Shown: positions 8,670-18,035 of the stretch, in pieces
Position numbering within the stretch: the stretch's first letter is position 1
Layout of the letters: each line of letters opens with the position of its first letter
Assembly (NCBI GenBank): GCA_020439745.1
Contig: JAGQSC010000016.1
Coordinates: 1 to 64,000 of the forward strand
From: Acidobacteriota bacterium
GTDB lineage: Bacteria > Acidobacteriota > Holophagae > Acanthopleuribacterales > Acanthopleuribacteraceae
Reading direction: 5' to 3'
DNA length: 64,000 nt
The notes under the pieces: generated by a model
Seen by the model: the letters and a program-made list of their open reading frames with translations, nothing else
The model's database searches: none
Told to the model about the DNA's origin: nothing
Program-made: the position numbers and the translations under genes

Positions 8670-9656
8670 GTGAACAAACCCTGCTTGAAGTGCGGAACGA
8701 TCATGCTTGTGCCAGACATTCCGTTGCCCAAAACCTATACGCAGCGCTGCGTTTCTTGTGGATTTGTCAACCCGGTGGGAGACGATCTCTTTTACGGGCC
8801 AGAAACCGATGTGGCTGAAGAAGTAGGGGGATCATCCGAAACCGACGTCTTTGATTTCAGCCAACCTACTCAGTATCACGAAGAAATCCACCTTGCCAAC
8901 GAGCAACTCAGTCCCGACTCCACTGATGATTGGATGAACCGCCTCGATTCCGTGAAACCCATGGAAATAAAGCTGGATCTTCCAGCTGAAGAGGAACCTT
9001 CCAAGATTGGTTCAAGCCGCACGCCCAGCGCCACATCGGCAGGGATGACTCTGGACCAATTGCGGCCCCATTTGGAAAACTTGCGCCTGGATTTGCAAAA
9101 GGAATTCGGCTTAAAAATGGCCGAACTGGAGCTCAAGTTCCACGAATTGAGCCGTCAAAAGGTGGAGCCATCACCTAAGCCCCCAGTAGCCGCACCGCAA
9201 GAGCAACAAGCCGTTGTTTCCGTGGGCGAAGTGCTGCTGTGTACACAGGTTCCGGCCATTACGGAATCCATTCTCAAGACGCTGACAGAACACGGCTTCA
9301 AAGTGCACCACGTGGCTTCAGCCGGCGACGCCATACGTTTTATTCAAGAGCTGGCCTTCCAAGTCATCATCATGGACCAACGATTTGTGCAGGCATCGCC
9401 CGAGGGCCAAAATCTCCTAAATAGCATCAAGCAGATCGCGCTACCCATTCGGCGTCACCAATCTGTCGTGCTCCTAACTCCGCGATTGGAGACGGGAGAA
9501 AGCCAAGTCTTTTACCAATGGGGTGTGGACCTAAATGTGCTTCTTGAAGAGGCGCCCGTCGTCGGCAAGCTCACGGCCGAACTCCTGCAATTGAAAGCAG
9601 CCATGCAGAAAGCCTATTTACAGTCAGACTTGGATACCGACCGAGTGATGGTTTAG
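8670..9656 (+). CDS. Zinc-ribbon protein with a receiver-like C-terminal domain
   Basis: Unrecognised 328-aa cytoplasmic protein. The N-terminus has a zinc ribbon made of CLKCG and, 24 residues later, CVSCGF. An acidic, low-complexity linker (about 45-125) is followed by a helical segment (125-170). The C-terminal 140 residues look like a response-regulator receiver fold: VLLCTQVP, then a strand VIIMDQRF with the aspartate of a DxR motif. The usual acidic pair at the first strand is replaced by CTQ, so classic metal-dependent phosphorylation is doubtful. It begins 5 bp after the PilT-like gene, so a role in pilus or motility regulation is a reasonable inference. Its stop directly abuts that of the convergent response regulator. 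Confidence 0.75.
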   Translation: MNKPCLKCGTIMLVPDIPLPKTYTQRCVSCGFVNPVGDDLFYGPETDVAEEVGGSSETDVFDFSQPTQYHEEIHLANEQLSPDSTDDWMNRLDSVKPMEIKLDLPAEEEPSKIGSSRTPSATSAGMTLDQLRPHLENLRLDLQKEFGLKMAELELKFHELSRQKVEPSPKPPVAAPQEQQAVVSVGEVLLCTQVPAITESILKTLTEHGFKVHHVASAGDAIRFIQELAFQVIIMDQRFVQASPEGQNLLNSIKQIALPIRRHQSVVLLTPRLETGESQVFYQWGVDLNVLLEEAPVVGKLTAELLQLKAAMQKAYLQSDLDTDRVMV

Positions 9657-10265
9657 CTACAGGTTTTCGATCAGTTGATCCAGTGCCCTTGCTTTTTCGC
9701 CAATTTCTTTTTCAAAGACCTGAATGTAGCGGCGCACCTGATAGGCCGTGTTCCATTTCTTTGTCAGGTTGACAGCCAGCTGCTTCACCGTCATTGGGTC
9801 AAAAGGTTTTTTGATACACAAAAGCTTGTCGCTGAGTCCTAGCTCGTCCACCAACTTGTCCCAGGTGTAGTCGGAATAGGCTGTTACGATGACGATTTCC
9901 GTAAAACGGTAGTTTTCCCAGATGCGACGAATAGTCTGAACGCCGTCCAGACCAGGTGGCATACGTACATCCATGAAAACCACTGCGTAAGGTTTCTCCT
10001 CACGTTCAGCTTCCGCCACCATTTCCAGTGCTTCCTCGCCTTGGTAGGCCGAGTCTATTTGAAAATGAATGACATGTCTTTTGCTGTGGGGCACATCGTC
10101 AAAGAGTGACTGGACGAGCTGGTCCAGTCGCTCATCGCCTAAATCGCCTGTCTGTTCCAGCACTTTGCGAAAATCAATGTGAATATCTTCATTATCATCA
10201 ACCAACAAAATGCGGTTGTTGAATTGAGTGTTTTCAACCAAATCCATGTGTGACTCCGTACGCAT
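9657..10265 (-). CDS. Response regulator with a single receiver domain
   Basis: A 202-aa regulator with RILLVDDNEDI at the N-terminus and the phospho-acceptor Asp in VVFMDVRMPPG. The conserved Thr is in IVTAYSDY and the Lys in IKKPFDP. An insertion of about 40 residues (ERLDQLVQSLFDD region) separates the first helix from the second strand, as seen in receivers paired with large hybrid kinases. A C-terminal helix (about 170-200) replaces any DNA-binding domain, so output is by protein contact. It is divergent from the hybrid kinase gene at 10403 and probably forms a pair with it. A second in-frame ATG lies at 10247. Confidence 0.88.
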   Translation of the reverse strand: MRTESHMDLVENTQFNNRILLVDDNEDIHIDFRKVLEQTGDLGDERLDQLVQSLFDDVPHSKRHVIHFQIDSAYQGEEALEMVAEAEREEKPYAVVFMDVRMPPGLDGVQTIRRIWENYRFTEIVIVTAYSDYTWDKLVDELGLSDKLLCIKKPFDPMTVKQLAVNLTKKWNTAYQVRRYIQVFEKEIGEKARALDQLIENL

Positions 10266-10402
10266 AGTCTAACTCAAAATCGCCCAACACTCTGACACAA
10301 ATCAATTAATAGTTGCCAATAGGCTAACCATTAGATAAAGATTTTAGCACTCAGGTCGAAAAGAAGATTAAGCTGGCATGTCTTGCTCGGACCCAACACC
10401 TC

Positions 10403-13141
10403 ATGATCAAGTCTGAACTCCGTAGATCACTGCTCCCAACGGGCGTATTTGTAGCCATCTCACTTTTGATGGCGTTCGTTTGGTGGGCCAACATTTCCCA
10501 CAGGCAACAATCTGTGAGGGTTCGAACAGAGATTACAGCCCGACAGCTGAGCACGCGACTGCAGGATTTCTTTGCGACACGTATGCGGGTTGTGGACATG
10601 TTCCGCATGGAACTCGAATCGAATAGGACCACCGACGAAAAGTCCTTTTCAGCGCGTTCATTGCAAGTGCAAACACAATTCCCCGGCATGCAAGCCCTGA
10701 ACTGGGTGGACGCAAACGGATTCATTACATGGGTGGTGCCGTATGAGGCCAACAAAGCCGCCTTGGGCCATAACCTCCACACCAATAAACACCCGCAAGT
10801 ACGTCAAGCGATTAGCGAGGCCACGCGACTCAGGACACCTACCACGACGACTCCGGTGGGCTTGGTTCAGGGTGGCATGGGTGTGACTTGCTATTTCCCG
10901 GTGATTGTTGACGGTCGGCTGTATGGCTTTCTCAATGGCGTTTTCAGCGTTGAGTCAGTCGTCAAAGCCTGTCTGACACCCGAAATAACCGATCACTATA
11001 GCTTGCTCATGAAATACGACTCGACAGTGGTTTTCGAGAAGTCTCGTCCAGACGCATCACATCCACCTGTAGCAAAGGCAAGTTTCGACGTTGCAGGCCG
11101 CACATGGCAGATTTTCATGTCTCCTTTGGACAAATCGCTTTCAGGAGTCACGACCACCGCAGACCTGATTCTGTTGATTGCAGGTTTTGCACTGGCCTTT
11201 GTGCTTGCATACCTGGTTCGTGCAACCATCATCCATCAGAATCGACGCATTGACAGCGAGATGAAGTACCGCTTTCTCTTTCATCAAGCCAACGATGGAA
11301 TTTTGGTCGTCGAAGATATGTTGGTGTCGGACTGCAATGAACAAGCTGAGCGCCTGTTCGGTTGTAGTCGCCTTGAGCTCATTGGCAAAGCCCCGTTTGC
11401 CATGTCGCCAGAGAATCAGCCTTCAGGCGAAGAGTCCACGTCCATCGCGGAGAGCAGACTTGCCAAAGTACGCCAAGGCGAGGCTCAAGTATTTGTGTGG
11501 CTGTTTCGCAGGGCAGATGGGTCCGAATTCTATGCGGACATAAGCTTAAACGCCTTCAAAATGGAAGATCGCACCTTCAAAGTGGCGATCGTAAGGGATG
11601 TAACGCAACGACGCCTCTCAGAGAACGCAGTCCGGGAATCCGAAGAAAAATACCGCACACTGGTGGAAAATGCCCACGATGCCATTTTCATTGCCCAAGA
11701 CGGGTGCATCAAGTTCCCCAACCCTAGAGCGCTCGGCATGATTGGGTTTTCACGAGCCGAACTGCTGCAGATGGACGTACTCGATCTGGTCCATCCCGAA
11801 GATCGCAAAACCGTGGCGCGCAACTACATCAATCAAATACGCGGTGAAACCCCCACCGGTACCTATTCATTCAGAATCATTAACAGGGCGGCAGAAACAC
11901 TTTGGGTAGAACTTAGTACCGTGCGAATTAACTGGGAAGGCAAACCCGGTTCTCTTAATTTCCTAAGGAACATCACCCAACAAAAGGACCTGGAGAACCG
12001 TTTACAAGAAGCGCAAAGGCTGGAGTCCGTGGGCACGCTTGCCGGTGGTGTTGCCCATGACTTCAACAATCTGCTCATGGGCATTCAAGGCAACATCTCA
12101 CTAATCAAGCATGAATCAAATCTGCCCATGGCTCTGATCGCACGATGTAGCGACATTGAGACCTTGGTCCAAAGCGGGGCAAACCTGACACGACAACTTC
12201 TGGGGTTTGCGCGGGGTGGATCCTACGAAGTGGAAACCATCCGCATCAATGAATTGGTGGAATCAACCGCAAAAATCTTTGGCCGTACGCGCAAAGAAAT
12301 CACCATCCATGAAGATTATCAGGCAGTTCGTGCTACTGATGCTGACAAAGGACAAATCGAGCGTGTCCTTTTGAATATTTTGGTCAACGCTTGGCAGGCA
12401 ATGCCCGAGGGCGGCGATATCTTCATCGCCACTTACAACCGAGATTTGGATGCGCGCTTTTGTGCGCCATTCAACATGGACCCAGGTCACTACGTGTGTA
12501 TTTCCATCAGGGATACAGGTGTCGGCATGGAACCGTCTGTTCAAGCGCGAATTTTTGAGCCCTTCTATACACACCGCCACCAGAGACGTGGCACTGGGTT
12601 GGGGTTGGCTTCCGCCTATGGAATTATTAGAGCACACGGCGGCATCATCACCGTGGACAGCGAGTTAGGGTCCGGATCTGAGTTCTGTGTTTTTCTGCCT
12701 GCCTCCGAGAAAAGCCCCGTATCCACGAACGAGGGTATGCGAGGGTTGGTGTGCGGCAACGGATTGATCCTGGTGGTGGACGACGAACAAGAGGTACTGC
12801 AAGTAACCACGGACATGCTTGAACTCTTGGGGTATCAGGTGATTCGCGCAAGCAACGGCCGTGAGGCCGTCCAAATTTACAGACGCCACCACGATTCGAT
12901 CGACTTGGTGATGATCGACATGATCATGCCAGACATGAGCGGTCTCGATCTGTTCGAAGCACTTAAGGCCATCGATGCCAATGCACCTACCCTCTTATCA
13001 AGTGGCTACAGTGTCCACGATCAGGCACAGAGAATCCTCGAAGAAGGATGTCTCGGTTTTATTCAGAAACCCTTCCGCTTAGAGACACTCTCCGAAAAAA
13101 TAAAGACCGTACTTGATAGCCGTGCTAATCAAACGAAGTAG
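10403..13141 (+). CDS. Hybrid sensor histidine kinase (CHASE-like, PAS, PAS, HisKA, HATPase, receiver)
   Basis: A 912-aa membrane kinase. Helix 1 (about 11-30) and helix 2 (about 252-275) bracket a periplasmic CHASE-like sensor. Two PAS domains follow (about 290-405 and 415-535). The phospho-accepting His is H552 in the motif GGVAHDFNNLL. The ATPase has NILVNAWQA, DTGVGM and GTGLGLAS boxes. A C-terminal receiver (about 785-905) has acceptor D839 in VMIDMIMPD. The system is therefore a phosphorelay starter; the divergent single-domain regulator at 9657-10265 is the likely partner. The signal is unknown. The stop overlaps the convergent cupin gene by 17 bp. Confidence 0.94.
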   Translation: MIKSELRRSLLPTGVFVAISLLMAFVWWANISHRQQSVRVRTEITARQLSTRLQDFFATRMRVVDMFRMELESNRTTDEKSFSARSLQVQTQFPGMQALNWVDANGFITWVVPYEANKAALGHNLHTNKHPQVRQAISEATRLRTPTTTTPVGLVQGGMGVTCYFPVIVDGRLYGFLNGVFSVESVVKACLTPEITDHYSLLMKYDSTVVFEKSRPDASHPPVAKASFDVAGRTWQIFMSPLDKSLSGVTTTADLILLIAGFALAFVLAYLVRATIIHQNRRIDSEMKYRFLFHQANDGILVVEDMLVSDCNEQAERLFGCSRLELIGKAPFAMSPENQPSGEESTSIAESRLAKVRQGEAQVFVWLFRRADGSEFYADISLNAFKMEDRTFKVAIVRDVTQRRLSENAVRESEEKYRTLVENAHDAIFIAQDGCIKFPNPRALGMIGFSRAELLQMDVLDLVHPEDRKTVARNYINQIRGETPTGTYSFRIINRAAETLWVELSTVRINWEGKPGSLNFLRNITQQKDLENRLQEAQRLESVGTLAGGVAHDFNNLLMGIQGNISLIKHESNLPMALIARCSDIETLVQSGANLTRQLLGFARGGSYEVETIRINELVESTAKIFGRTRKEITIHEDYQAVRATDADKGQIERVLLNILVNAWQAMPEGGDIFIATYNRDLDARFCAPFNMDPGHYVCISIRDTGVGMEPSVQARIFEPFYTHRHQRRGTGLGLASAYGIIRAHGGIITVDSELGSGSEFCVFLPASEKSPVSTNEGMRGLVCGNGLILVVDDEQEVLQVTTDMLELLGYQVIRASNGREAVQIYRRHHDSIDLVMIDMIMPDMSGLDLFEALKAIDANAPTLLSSGYSVHDQAQRILEEGCLGFIQKPFRLETLSEKIKTVLDSRANQTK

Positions 13142-13601
13142 CCCGAATAACCTGACTTAGATGGGGGAATCGCTCAACGAGTTCTTCAATCCTTGCCATC
13201 TCAAAATCTGCGAAATCGAATCCGGGTGCCACCGTACAGCCCACCAGCGCGAACGCACCCTCAGGAATTGCAGAGAACCAACTACCGTGAGGGACAACTG
13301 CTTGAAACGGTCCTTCTGGCCCAATCCGCAAAACGCTATGCAATCCGTCACGCATGATTACGTCCAAACGCAGATCTTCTCCGGCATGGAAATGCCAAAT
13401 CTCGTCTGATTTGATGCGATGCCATTGCGATACGGAACCTTGAGGCAAAAGATAGAGAATCGCCGTTGAAACAGGTCGACGGCCCGAAAATCTAGGCAGT
13501 TCAACCCACTCTTCGCTGCGATAGGTTTCTTTGAAGTAACCGCCTTCTGGGTGTGCTGAAAGACTGAGATGGTCAATCCAATACGCGGCATCACGATTCA
13601 T
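13125..13601 (-). CDS. DUF985 cupin-fold protein
   Basis: About 158 aa with the DUF985 (cupin_5) hallmarks: HPEGGYFKETYRS near the N-terminus, HRIKSDEIWHFHAG in the first cupin box, and PHGSWF and GCTVAPGFDF later. Homologues are small beta-barrel proteins, some suggested to be sugar epimerase-like, but no reaction is firmly established. The ATG at 13601 starts the conserved region; a frame extends to 13649 with no matching homologous sequence apparent. It converges on the hybrid kinase with a 17-bp overlap. Confidence 0.85.
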   Translation of the reverse strand: MNRDAAYWIDHLSLSAHPEGGYFKETYRSEEWVELPRFSGRRPVSTAILYLLPQGSVSQWHRIKSDEIWHFHAGEDLRLDVIMRDGLHSVLRIGPEGPFQAVVPHGSWFSAIPEGAFALVGCTVAPGFDFADFEMARIEELVERFPHLSQVIRATSFD

Positions 13602-13694
13602 ATTCGCCCTCCAGGAACTGCTCGATCTTTGCGATAGAATGTCTACCATGATTACGGGTGATCACCAACCAGACAAACCCATGAGTAACTTCCT

Positions 13695-15476
13695 TTGATC
13701 AAGCGATACTCACTTGGTTTTGCTTTGCTGGCCGCTGTTTTGGTTGCATATGGTTCTCTGGCTGGCGCAGACCTTTTGTGGGACGCCAAGTTACAAGTAA
13801 TTCCGATGCCATTCACCTGGGCGGAAATTAAGCAGATTTGGACCACCAATTACTGGTATTCCGCAATAGGCGATGCTGCGGACAGTTCCGAGTACCGTCC
13901 ACTAGGTAGCATGATTCTACGAATCCTTGCGGGACTCGGAAATCCGCAATGGACCATGCACGTCATCGCCATTGCCCTACATTTACTCAATGTGTGGTTC
14001 ATGCATCGCGCTATGTTACGGCTTCACGTAGCACCCAAGGCCGCTGTTCTGGCCCTGTTCCTATTTGCCGTGCATCCCGTCAATACAGAGGCCATCGCAT
14101 CGGTAGTTGGCATATGTGATTTGTTGGTGACCACGGGACTATTGAGTCTCGTCTTATTGATCTTGCGATCCGTTTCATGGACCTGGCTTTCCGTATTGTG
14201 TTTTGCACTTCCCCTGATCAAAGAGTCGGGCATCTCGGCCGCAGGATTGGGACTCATCGCTGCTGCAGCCTTCCTTGTACAAAGAGACACGCGGCGCGCA
14301 AAACGAGTTGCGTTGTCCTGTCTGGCCGGTGCATTAGCCTATCTGGTCCTCCGTCATTGGCTGTTCCCATTGCAGCTCAGTCAGGCCATCAATGACCGCC
14401 AAATCATGCTCAATCCCATTCTAAACACGACAGGAATCTGGCGCTGGCTAAGTCCCATGGCTGTAGTGGGTACCTACGGGCGAGCGCTCTTGGCAGCAGA
14501 CAACATTCGGGTGATCTATGGCTACGGATCGGTTCCACTGATTCAATCGTGGCAGACGCCCTTGCTATGGTTGCCGCTGGTGGGTCTGGCGGTCGTGGGA
14601 TATGTCTCTTGGAAGCGATGGTGTTCAGGTGACAAGTTGTTCACTGCACTCATTCTGGCCATGGCCGTCACCTACGCGCCTGTTTCCCACTATATCGCCA
14701 GTATGGGCACCAATGTAGGCCTGCGACTCATCTACCCAGTGACGCCCTTTTTTGCATGCGCTGTCGCCACAATCTGCGCGAGGTTACCCAAACATCTTTT
14801 CGCGATGGCCGGTTTTCTGGGGGTTGGATTGCTACTGCTGCGCACGACATTTTGGGTCGTCCCTCAATGGCGTACCGAACAGTCCTTTCTCGAAGCCGTA
14901 AAGGCTCAGTCAAAGACAAACCTGTTCGCCGCAATATTGAGCGCGGAGGGTGCTTACAACCAATCTAACTGGCACCTTGCGCATTCGTACTGCGATCAAG
15001 CACTGGCCATTTATCCCGATTTCATTCCAGCGATCGTACTTCGGGCTAAGCTCCAGGCCATGCTTGTGGGACCCCAATCGGCAATGGACGGTCTTCGACA
15101 GGTTATGTCCCGTCGCTCCCATCCAGAACTCCAGCAAACGATGTTGTTGGTATCCTTTCTGGGCGATTCGACACCGGCCGGCCAGTGTTTCCCCGAGCCT
15201 TGGGACCCATCTTACGCACGCCAATCCATGCAATCGATGGAGCATCTGATTCAAGGTGGTACTCATGTATCTTCTAAGTTAGGACCTGAAACTGTGGCCA
15301 TCTTAATCACCTACCTGGTGGCTCACGAACAGACACACCTCTTCCCCTCACACCCATGGCCAGTGGACCCACAATTTCAATCAATACTGGCACCCGAATG
15401 GGCCTACTTGGATGGGTTGTTGAATCCAGGTATGCTGAATAGAGCAACACACGAGGGAGAAACCCATGGAAATTGA
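13695..15476 (+). CDS. Multi-pass membrane protein with C-terminal TPR-like part (O-mannosyltransferase/TMTC-like)
   Basis: A 593-aa protein. It begins with a membrane helix and has about ten hydrophobic segments up to residue 390, followed by a soluble helical tail with TPR-like features (QSNWHLAHSYCDQALAIYP). The N-terminal pattern, an acidic loop WDAK and EYRPLGSMILRI before the second helix, resembles TPR-bearing glycosyltransferases of the TMTC/DUF1736 kind. These transfer sugars from lipid carriers on the outer face of the membrane. The start codon is TTG and the leader is short, so the start is moderately certain. It overlaps the MscS gene by 11 bp and heads a five-gene run. Confidence 0.72.
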   Translation: MIKRYSLGFALLAAVLVAYGSLAGADLLWDAKLQVIPMPFTWAEIKQIWTTNYWYSAIGDAADSSEYRPLGSMILRILAGLGNPQWTMHVIAIALHLLNVWFMHRAMLRLHVAPKAAVLALFLFAVHPVNTEAIASVVGICDLLVTTGLLSLVLLILRSVSWTWLSVLCFALPLIKESGISAAGLGLIAAAAFLVQRDTRRAKRVALSCLAGALAYLVLRHWLFPLQLSQAINDRQIMLNPILNTTGIWRWLSPMAVVGTYGRALLAADNIRVIYGYGSVPLIQSWQTPLLWLPLVGLAVVGYVSWKRWCSGDKLFTALILAMAVTYAPVSHYIASMGTNVGLRLIYPVTPFFACAVATICARLPKHLFAMAGFLGVGLLLLRTTFWVVPQWRTEQSFLEAVKAQSKTNLFAAILSAEGAYNQSNWHLAHSYCDQALAIYPDFIPAIVLRAKLQAMLVGPQSAMDGLRQVMSRRSHPELQQTMLLVSFLGDSTPAGQCFPEPWDPSYARQSMQSMEHLIQGGTHVSSKLGPETVAILITYLVAHEQTHLFPSHPWPVDPQFQSILAPEWAYLDGLLNPGMLNRATHEGETHGN

Positions 15477-16278
15477 CTTGCAGGCACTCACACCCTACGC
15501 CATAAGCTACGGACTTCGCCTACTCGCAGCACTTGGGATTCTCCTTGTTGTTTGGCTGTTATCGAGGGTGTTTCGGTCTTTTACACGACGCGCACTGGGT
15601 CGATTGAATTTTGACCTGACCCTAACCATTTTTCTTTCCAATGCTGTAGGGGTCACGATCCTACTTTTGGGTCTGCTGGCCTGTTTGAGTATTTTCGGCA
15701 TTGAAACCACTAGCTTTGCAGCTGTGCTAGGCGCCGCCGGCTTGGCCATTGGATTGGCTTTTCAAGGCAGCCTTTCAAACATAGCCGCCGGAGTCATGCT
15801 ATTGGTGTTTCGCCCGCTGAAAATTGGCGATTTCGTCCGTGCAGGCGGCGAATCCGGAACCGTCGACGACTTGGGTTTGTTTACCACAGCCCTGAATACA
15901 CCTGACAATCGCAGACTGATCATTCCAAACAGTGCCATTTTCGGATCTACCATTGAGAATGTCACCTATCACAGCACACGGCGTGTGGACTTCACAGTGG
16001 GGTGCAGCTATGACGCAGACCTCAATACCACTCGAATGACCCTGCAAAAGGCGGTCGATTCCGTGTCCTTCCGGCTTGCGGACAAGGACACCCAAATACT
16101 CCTGATGAATCTCGCCGCGTCTTCGGTGGATTGGCAAGTACGCATGTGGTGTGACACCAATGAATACTGGCAAGCTCGCGAAGCCTTGATTCATGCCATT
16201 AAGACTGAGCTCGATGCAGCTGGCATAGGTATCCCCTACCAACAAATCGATGTACATATGAACCCAACCAACGTATGA
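15466..16278 (+). CDS. mscS: MscS-family small-conductance mechanosensitive channel
   Basis: A 270-aa inner-membrane channel, similar in length to E. coli MscS. Three helices are visible, the last being the Gly/Ala-rich pore helix GAAGLAIGLAFQGSLSN. The beta domain follows, with RPLKIGDFV and IPNSAIFGSTIEN, and then the mixed alpha/beta cage. It opens under membrane tension and releases solutes during osmotic downshock. The ATG has a ribosome site (GGAG) and lies 11 bp inside the upstream gene; its own stop overlaps the TatD start by 4 bp. Confidence 0.95.
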   Translation: MEIDLQALTPYAISYGLRLLAALGILLVVWLLSRVFRSFTRRALGRLNFDLTLTIFLSNAVGVTILLLGLLACLSIFGIETTSFAAVLGAAGLAIGLAFQGSLSNIAAGVMLLVFRPLKIGDFVRAGGESGTVDDLGLFTTALNTPDNRRLIIPNSAIFGSTIENVTYHSTRRVDFTVGCSYDADLNTTRMTLQKAVDSVSFRLADKDTQILLMNLAASSVDWQVRMWCDTNEYWQAREALIHAIKTELDAAGIGIPYQQIDVHMNPTNV

Positions 16279-17063
16279 CATGGATCGACGGCCACTGTCA
16301 TCTTGCTGATAGGCGGATGGATCGCGATCGACAGGAGATTTTGACAACGGCGCGCCTCCGCGGCGTCACTGGATTCGTCATGGGCGGCGTGGATCCCGAC
16401 GACTGGTCACGCCAACGCACAGTGGCGGAATGCGGGATCTATATGACGTTTGGCCTACACCCTTGGACAGTGATCAACACTGAACCCGCGAAACTTCAAA
16501 AGGCCTTGGAACAACTTCACACAAAACTGAAGGATGCGGTCGGCTTGGGCGAATTGGGTCTGGATTATCTGAGAGGGCCCACATCAACGAGTCGGGCCAT
16601 ACAGCGCACCTACTTCACACGCCAACTGGAAATAGCTCGAGACGCAGACAAACCCGTAGTTCTACACATCGTCAAGGCCCACGACGATGCTTTAAAACTC
16701 TTGCGAGACATGGGCGGTCGCTTTCACGGGATCGTGCACGGTTTTAGTGGCTCTGCCGATCTTGCGGGCGCGTATTTGAAACTAGGTTTGCACGTGTCGA
16801 TCGGATGCGCCTTGCTGAAAAGCGGTTACAAAGTCCTCAAGCGCGAGTTGAAACACATTCCTGAGACAGCCATCACCTTGGAATCGGATGCACCCGATAT
16901 GCATCCCTCGGGCCGAACTAACATCAATCGACCCGATATCATCGTAGATGTGGCCAAGGCCGTGACGGACCTCACCGGACGCCCAACAGCCAAGGTCCTC
17001 GACCAATCCAGCAAAGCGCTCAGAATCTTGTTTGGCCTCGACGACCCAATCCGCTCGGACTAA
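16275..17063 (+). CDS. TatD-family metal-dependent hydrolase
   Basis: A 262-aa TIM-barrel nuclease-like enzyme. Expected metal ligands are present: H7 and H9 in DGHCHL, E93 in GLGELGLDY, H131 in VVLHIVK, H155 in IVHGFSG, and D205 in ESDAPD. Family members act as 3'-5' DNA/RNA exonucleases in repair and, in some cases, D-aminoacyl-tRNA quality control. It is coupled by ATGA to the MscS gene and followed 20 bp later by tcdA; this TatD-TcdA neighbourhood is seen in other bacteria. Confidence 0.92.
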   Translation: MTWIDGHCHLADRRMDRDRQEILTTARLRGVTGFVMGGVDPDDWSRQRTVAECGIYMTFGLHPWTVINTEPAKLQKALEQLHTKLKDAVGLGELGLDYLRGPTSTSRAIQRTYFTRQLEIARDADKPVVLHIVKAHDDALKLLRDMGGRFHGIVHGFSGSADLAGAYLKLGLHVSIGCALLKSGYKVLKRELKHIPETAITLESDAPDMHPSGRTNINRPDIIVDVAKAVTDLTGRPTAKVLDQSSKALRILFGLDDPIRSD

Positions 17064-17083
17064 ACTATGGAAAGGGAGGACAC

Positions 17084-17977
17084 ATGACCCACTCTTTTCT
17101 CCAACACGAGGATCTCGAAACCTACAAACTGCATCGGCGATTTGATCGGATGGGCCGTCTGGTGGGCGACGAAGCCATGAAAAAACTGATGGCGAGCCAT
17201 GTGATGGTGATCGGTTTGGGTGGCGTAGGCTCCTATGCCGCTGAGATGATTGTAAGGTCTGGCATCGGCAAGATCACATTAATTGACTTTGATGAAATCT
17301 GCATTACCAACGTCAATCGGCAACTGCACGCGATGCAGGGAACCGTTGGCAAACAAAAGTCCGCCATATTGGGTGAGCGGTTCAGAAAAATAAACCCCAA
17401 AGCCGAAGTCGAAGAGCTGGCGCTTTTCTATAACGCCGATCATTCCGCACAGATCCTGGACTTGAATCCCGATTACATCATCGACGCCATTGACAGCGTC
17501 ACCTCAAAAGCACACCTGCTAGCGGCTTGCCGGGAACGCCACATCAAGGTGGTTAGTTCCGGTGGTGCAGGTGGCCGAATGGATCCTACCCAAATCAGAA
17601 CTGATGATCTTTCAGAGACCAAACTGGATCCCTTGGCCCGCTCTATTCGTAAGATTCTACGGACCAAATACGGTTTCCCTGACGCGGGTCTTTTCGGCAT
17701 CCCAACCGTTTACAGTACCGAACCGGTGTCTGCACCCATGGAGCTGACATATGACCATGGTCAGGGTTTTCGTTGCGTATGCCCACAAGGTGACAACCCC
17801 TTCTTCACCTGTGATAACCGCAATGTCATCCACGGAACCGCTGGATTTGTAACCGGCGCATTCGGATTTGCTTGCGCCAGCCTTGTCGTACGCCATATCA
17901 GTCAAAAATCTGTGGATTTCCAATTCCACGAAACCACACAGGCTTGCATTGACACCCCATCACGCGAATCCTTATGA
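17084..17977 (+). CDS. tcdA: tRNA threonylcarbamoyladenosine dehydratase (TcdA/CsdL, ThiF/E1 fold)
   Basis: A 297-aa adenylating enzyme that cyclises t6A to ct6A at position 37 of ANN-reading tRNAs. The nucleotide loop GLGGVGSYAAEM lies near residue 47, followed by LIDFDEICITNVNRQLHA and KINP, typical of TcdA. A later GTAGFVTGAFG resembles the family C-terminal motif. GGGAGG 8 bp before the ATG is a good ribosome site. The insert FTCDNRNVIHG is somewhat unusual. The 7-bp inverted repeat at 17984-18012 lies just after the stop. Confidence 0.93.
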   Translation: MTHSFLQHEDLETYKLHRRFDRMGRLVGDEAMKKLMASHVMVIGLGGVGSYAAEMIVRSGIGKITLIDFDEICITNVNRQLHAMQGTVGKQKSAILGERFRKINPKAEVEELALFYNADHSAQILDLNPDYIIDAIDSVTSKAHLLAACRERHIKVVSSGGAGGRMDPTQIRTDDLSETKLDPLARSIRKILRTKYGFPDAGLFGIPTVYSTEPVSAPMELTYDHGQGFRCVCPQGDNPFFTCDNRNVIHGTAGFVTGAFGFACASLVVRHISQKSVDFQFHETTQACIDTPSRESL

Positions 17978-17983
17978 TGAATG

Positions 17984-18012
17984 AACCCAGGTTGACCCAA
18001 ACGATCTGGGTT
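17984..18012 (+). terminator. Hairpin between tcdA and the HiPIP gene
   Basis: Seven-base arms AACCCAG and CTGGGTT pair perfectly around a 15-base loop. There is no T-run after it, so it may be a weak terminator, an RNA-stability stem or a leader element for the HiPIP gene, which begins 23 bp later. Confidence 0.4.
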
Positions 18013-18035
18013 GCGTGAGCACGGAGGAAAAAGAC

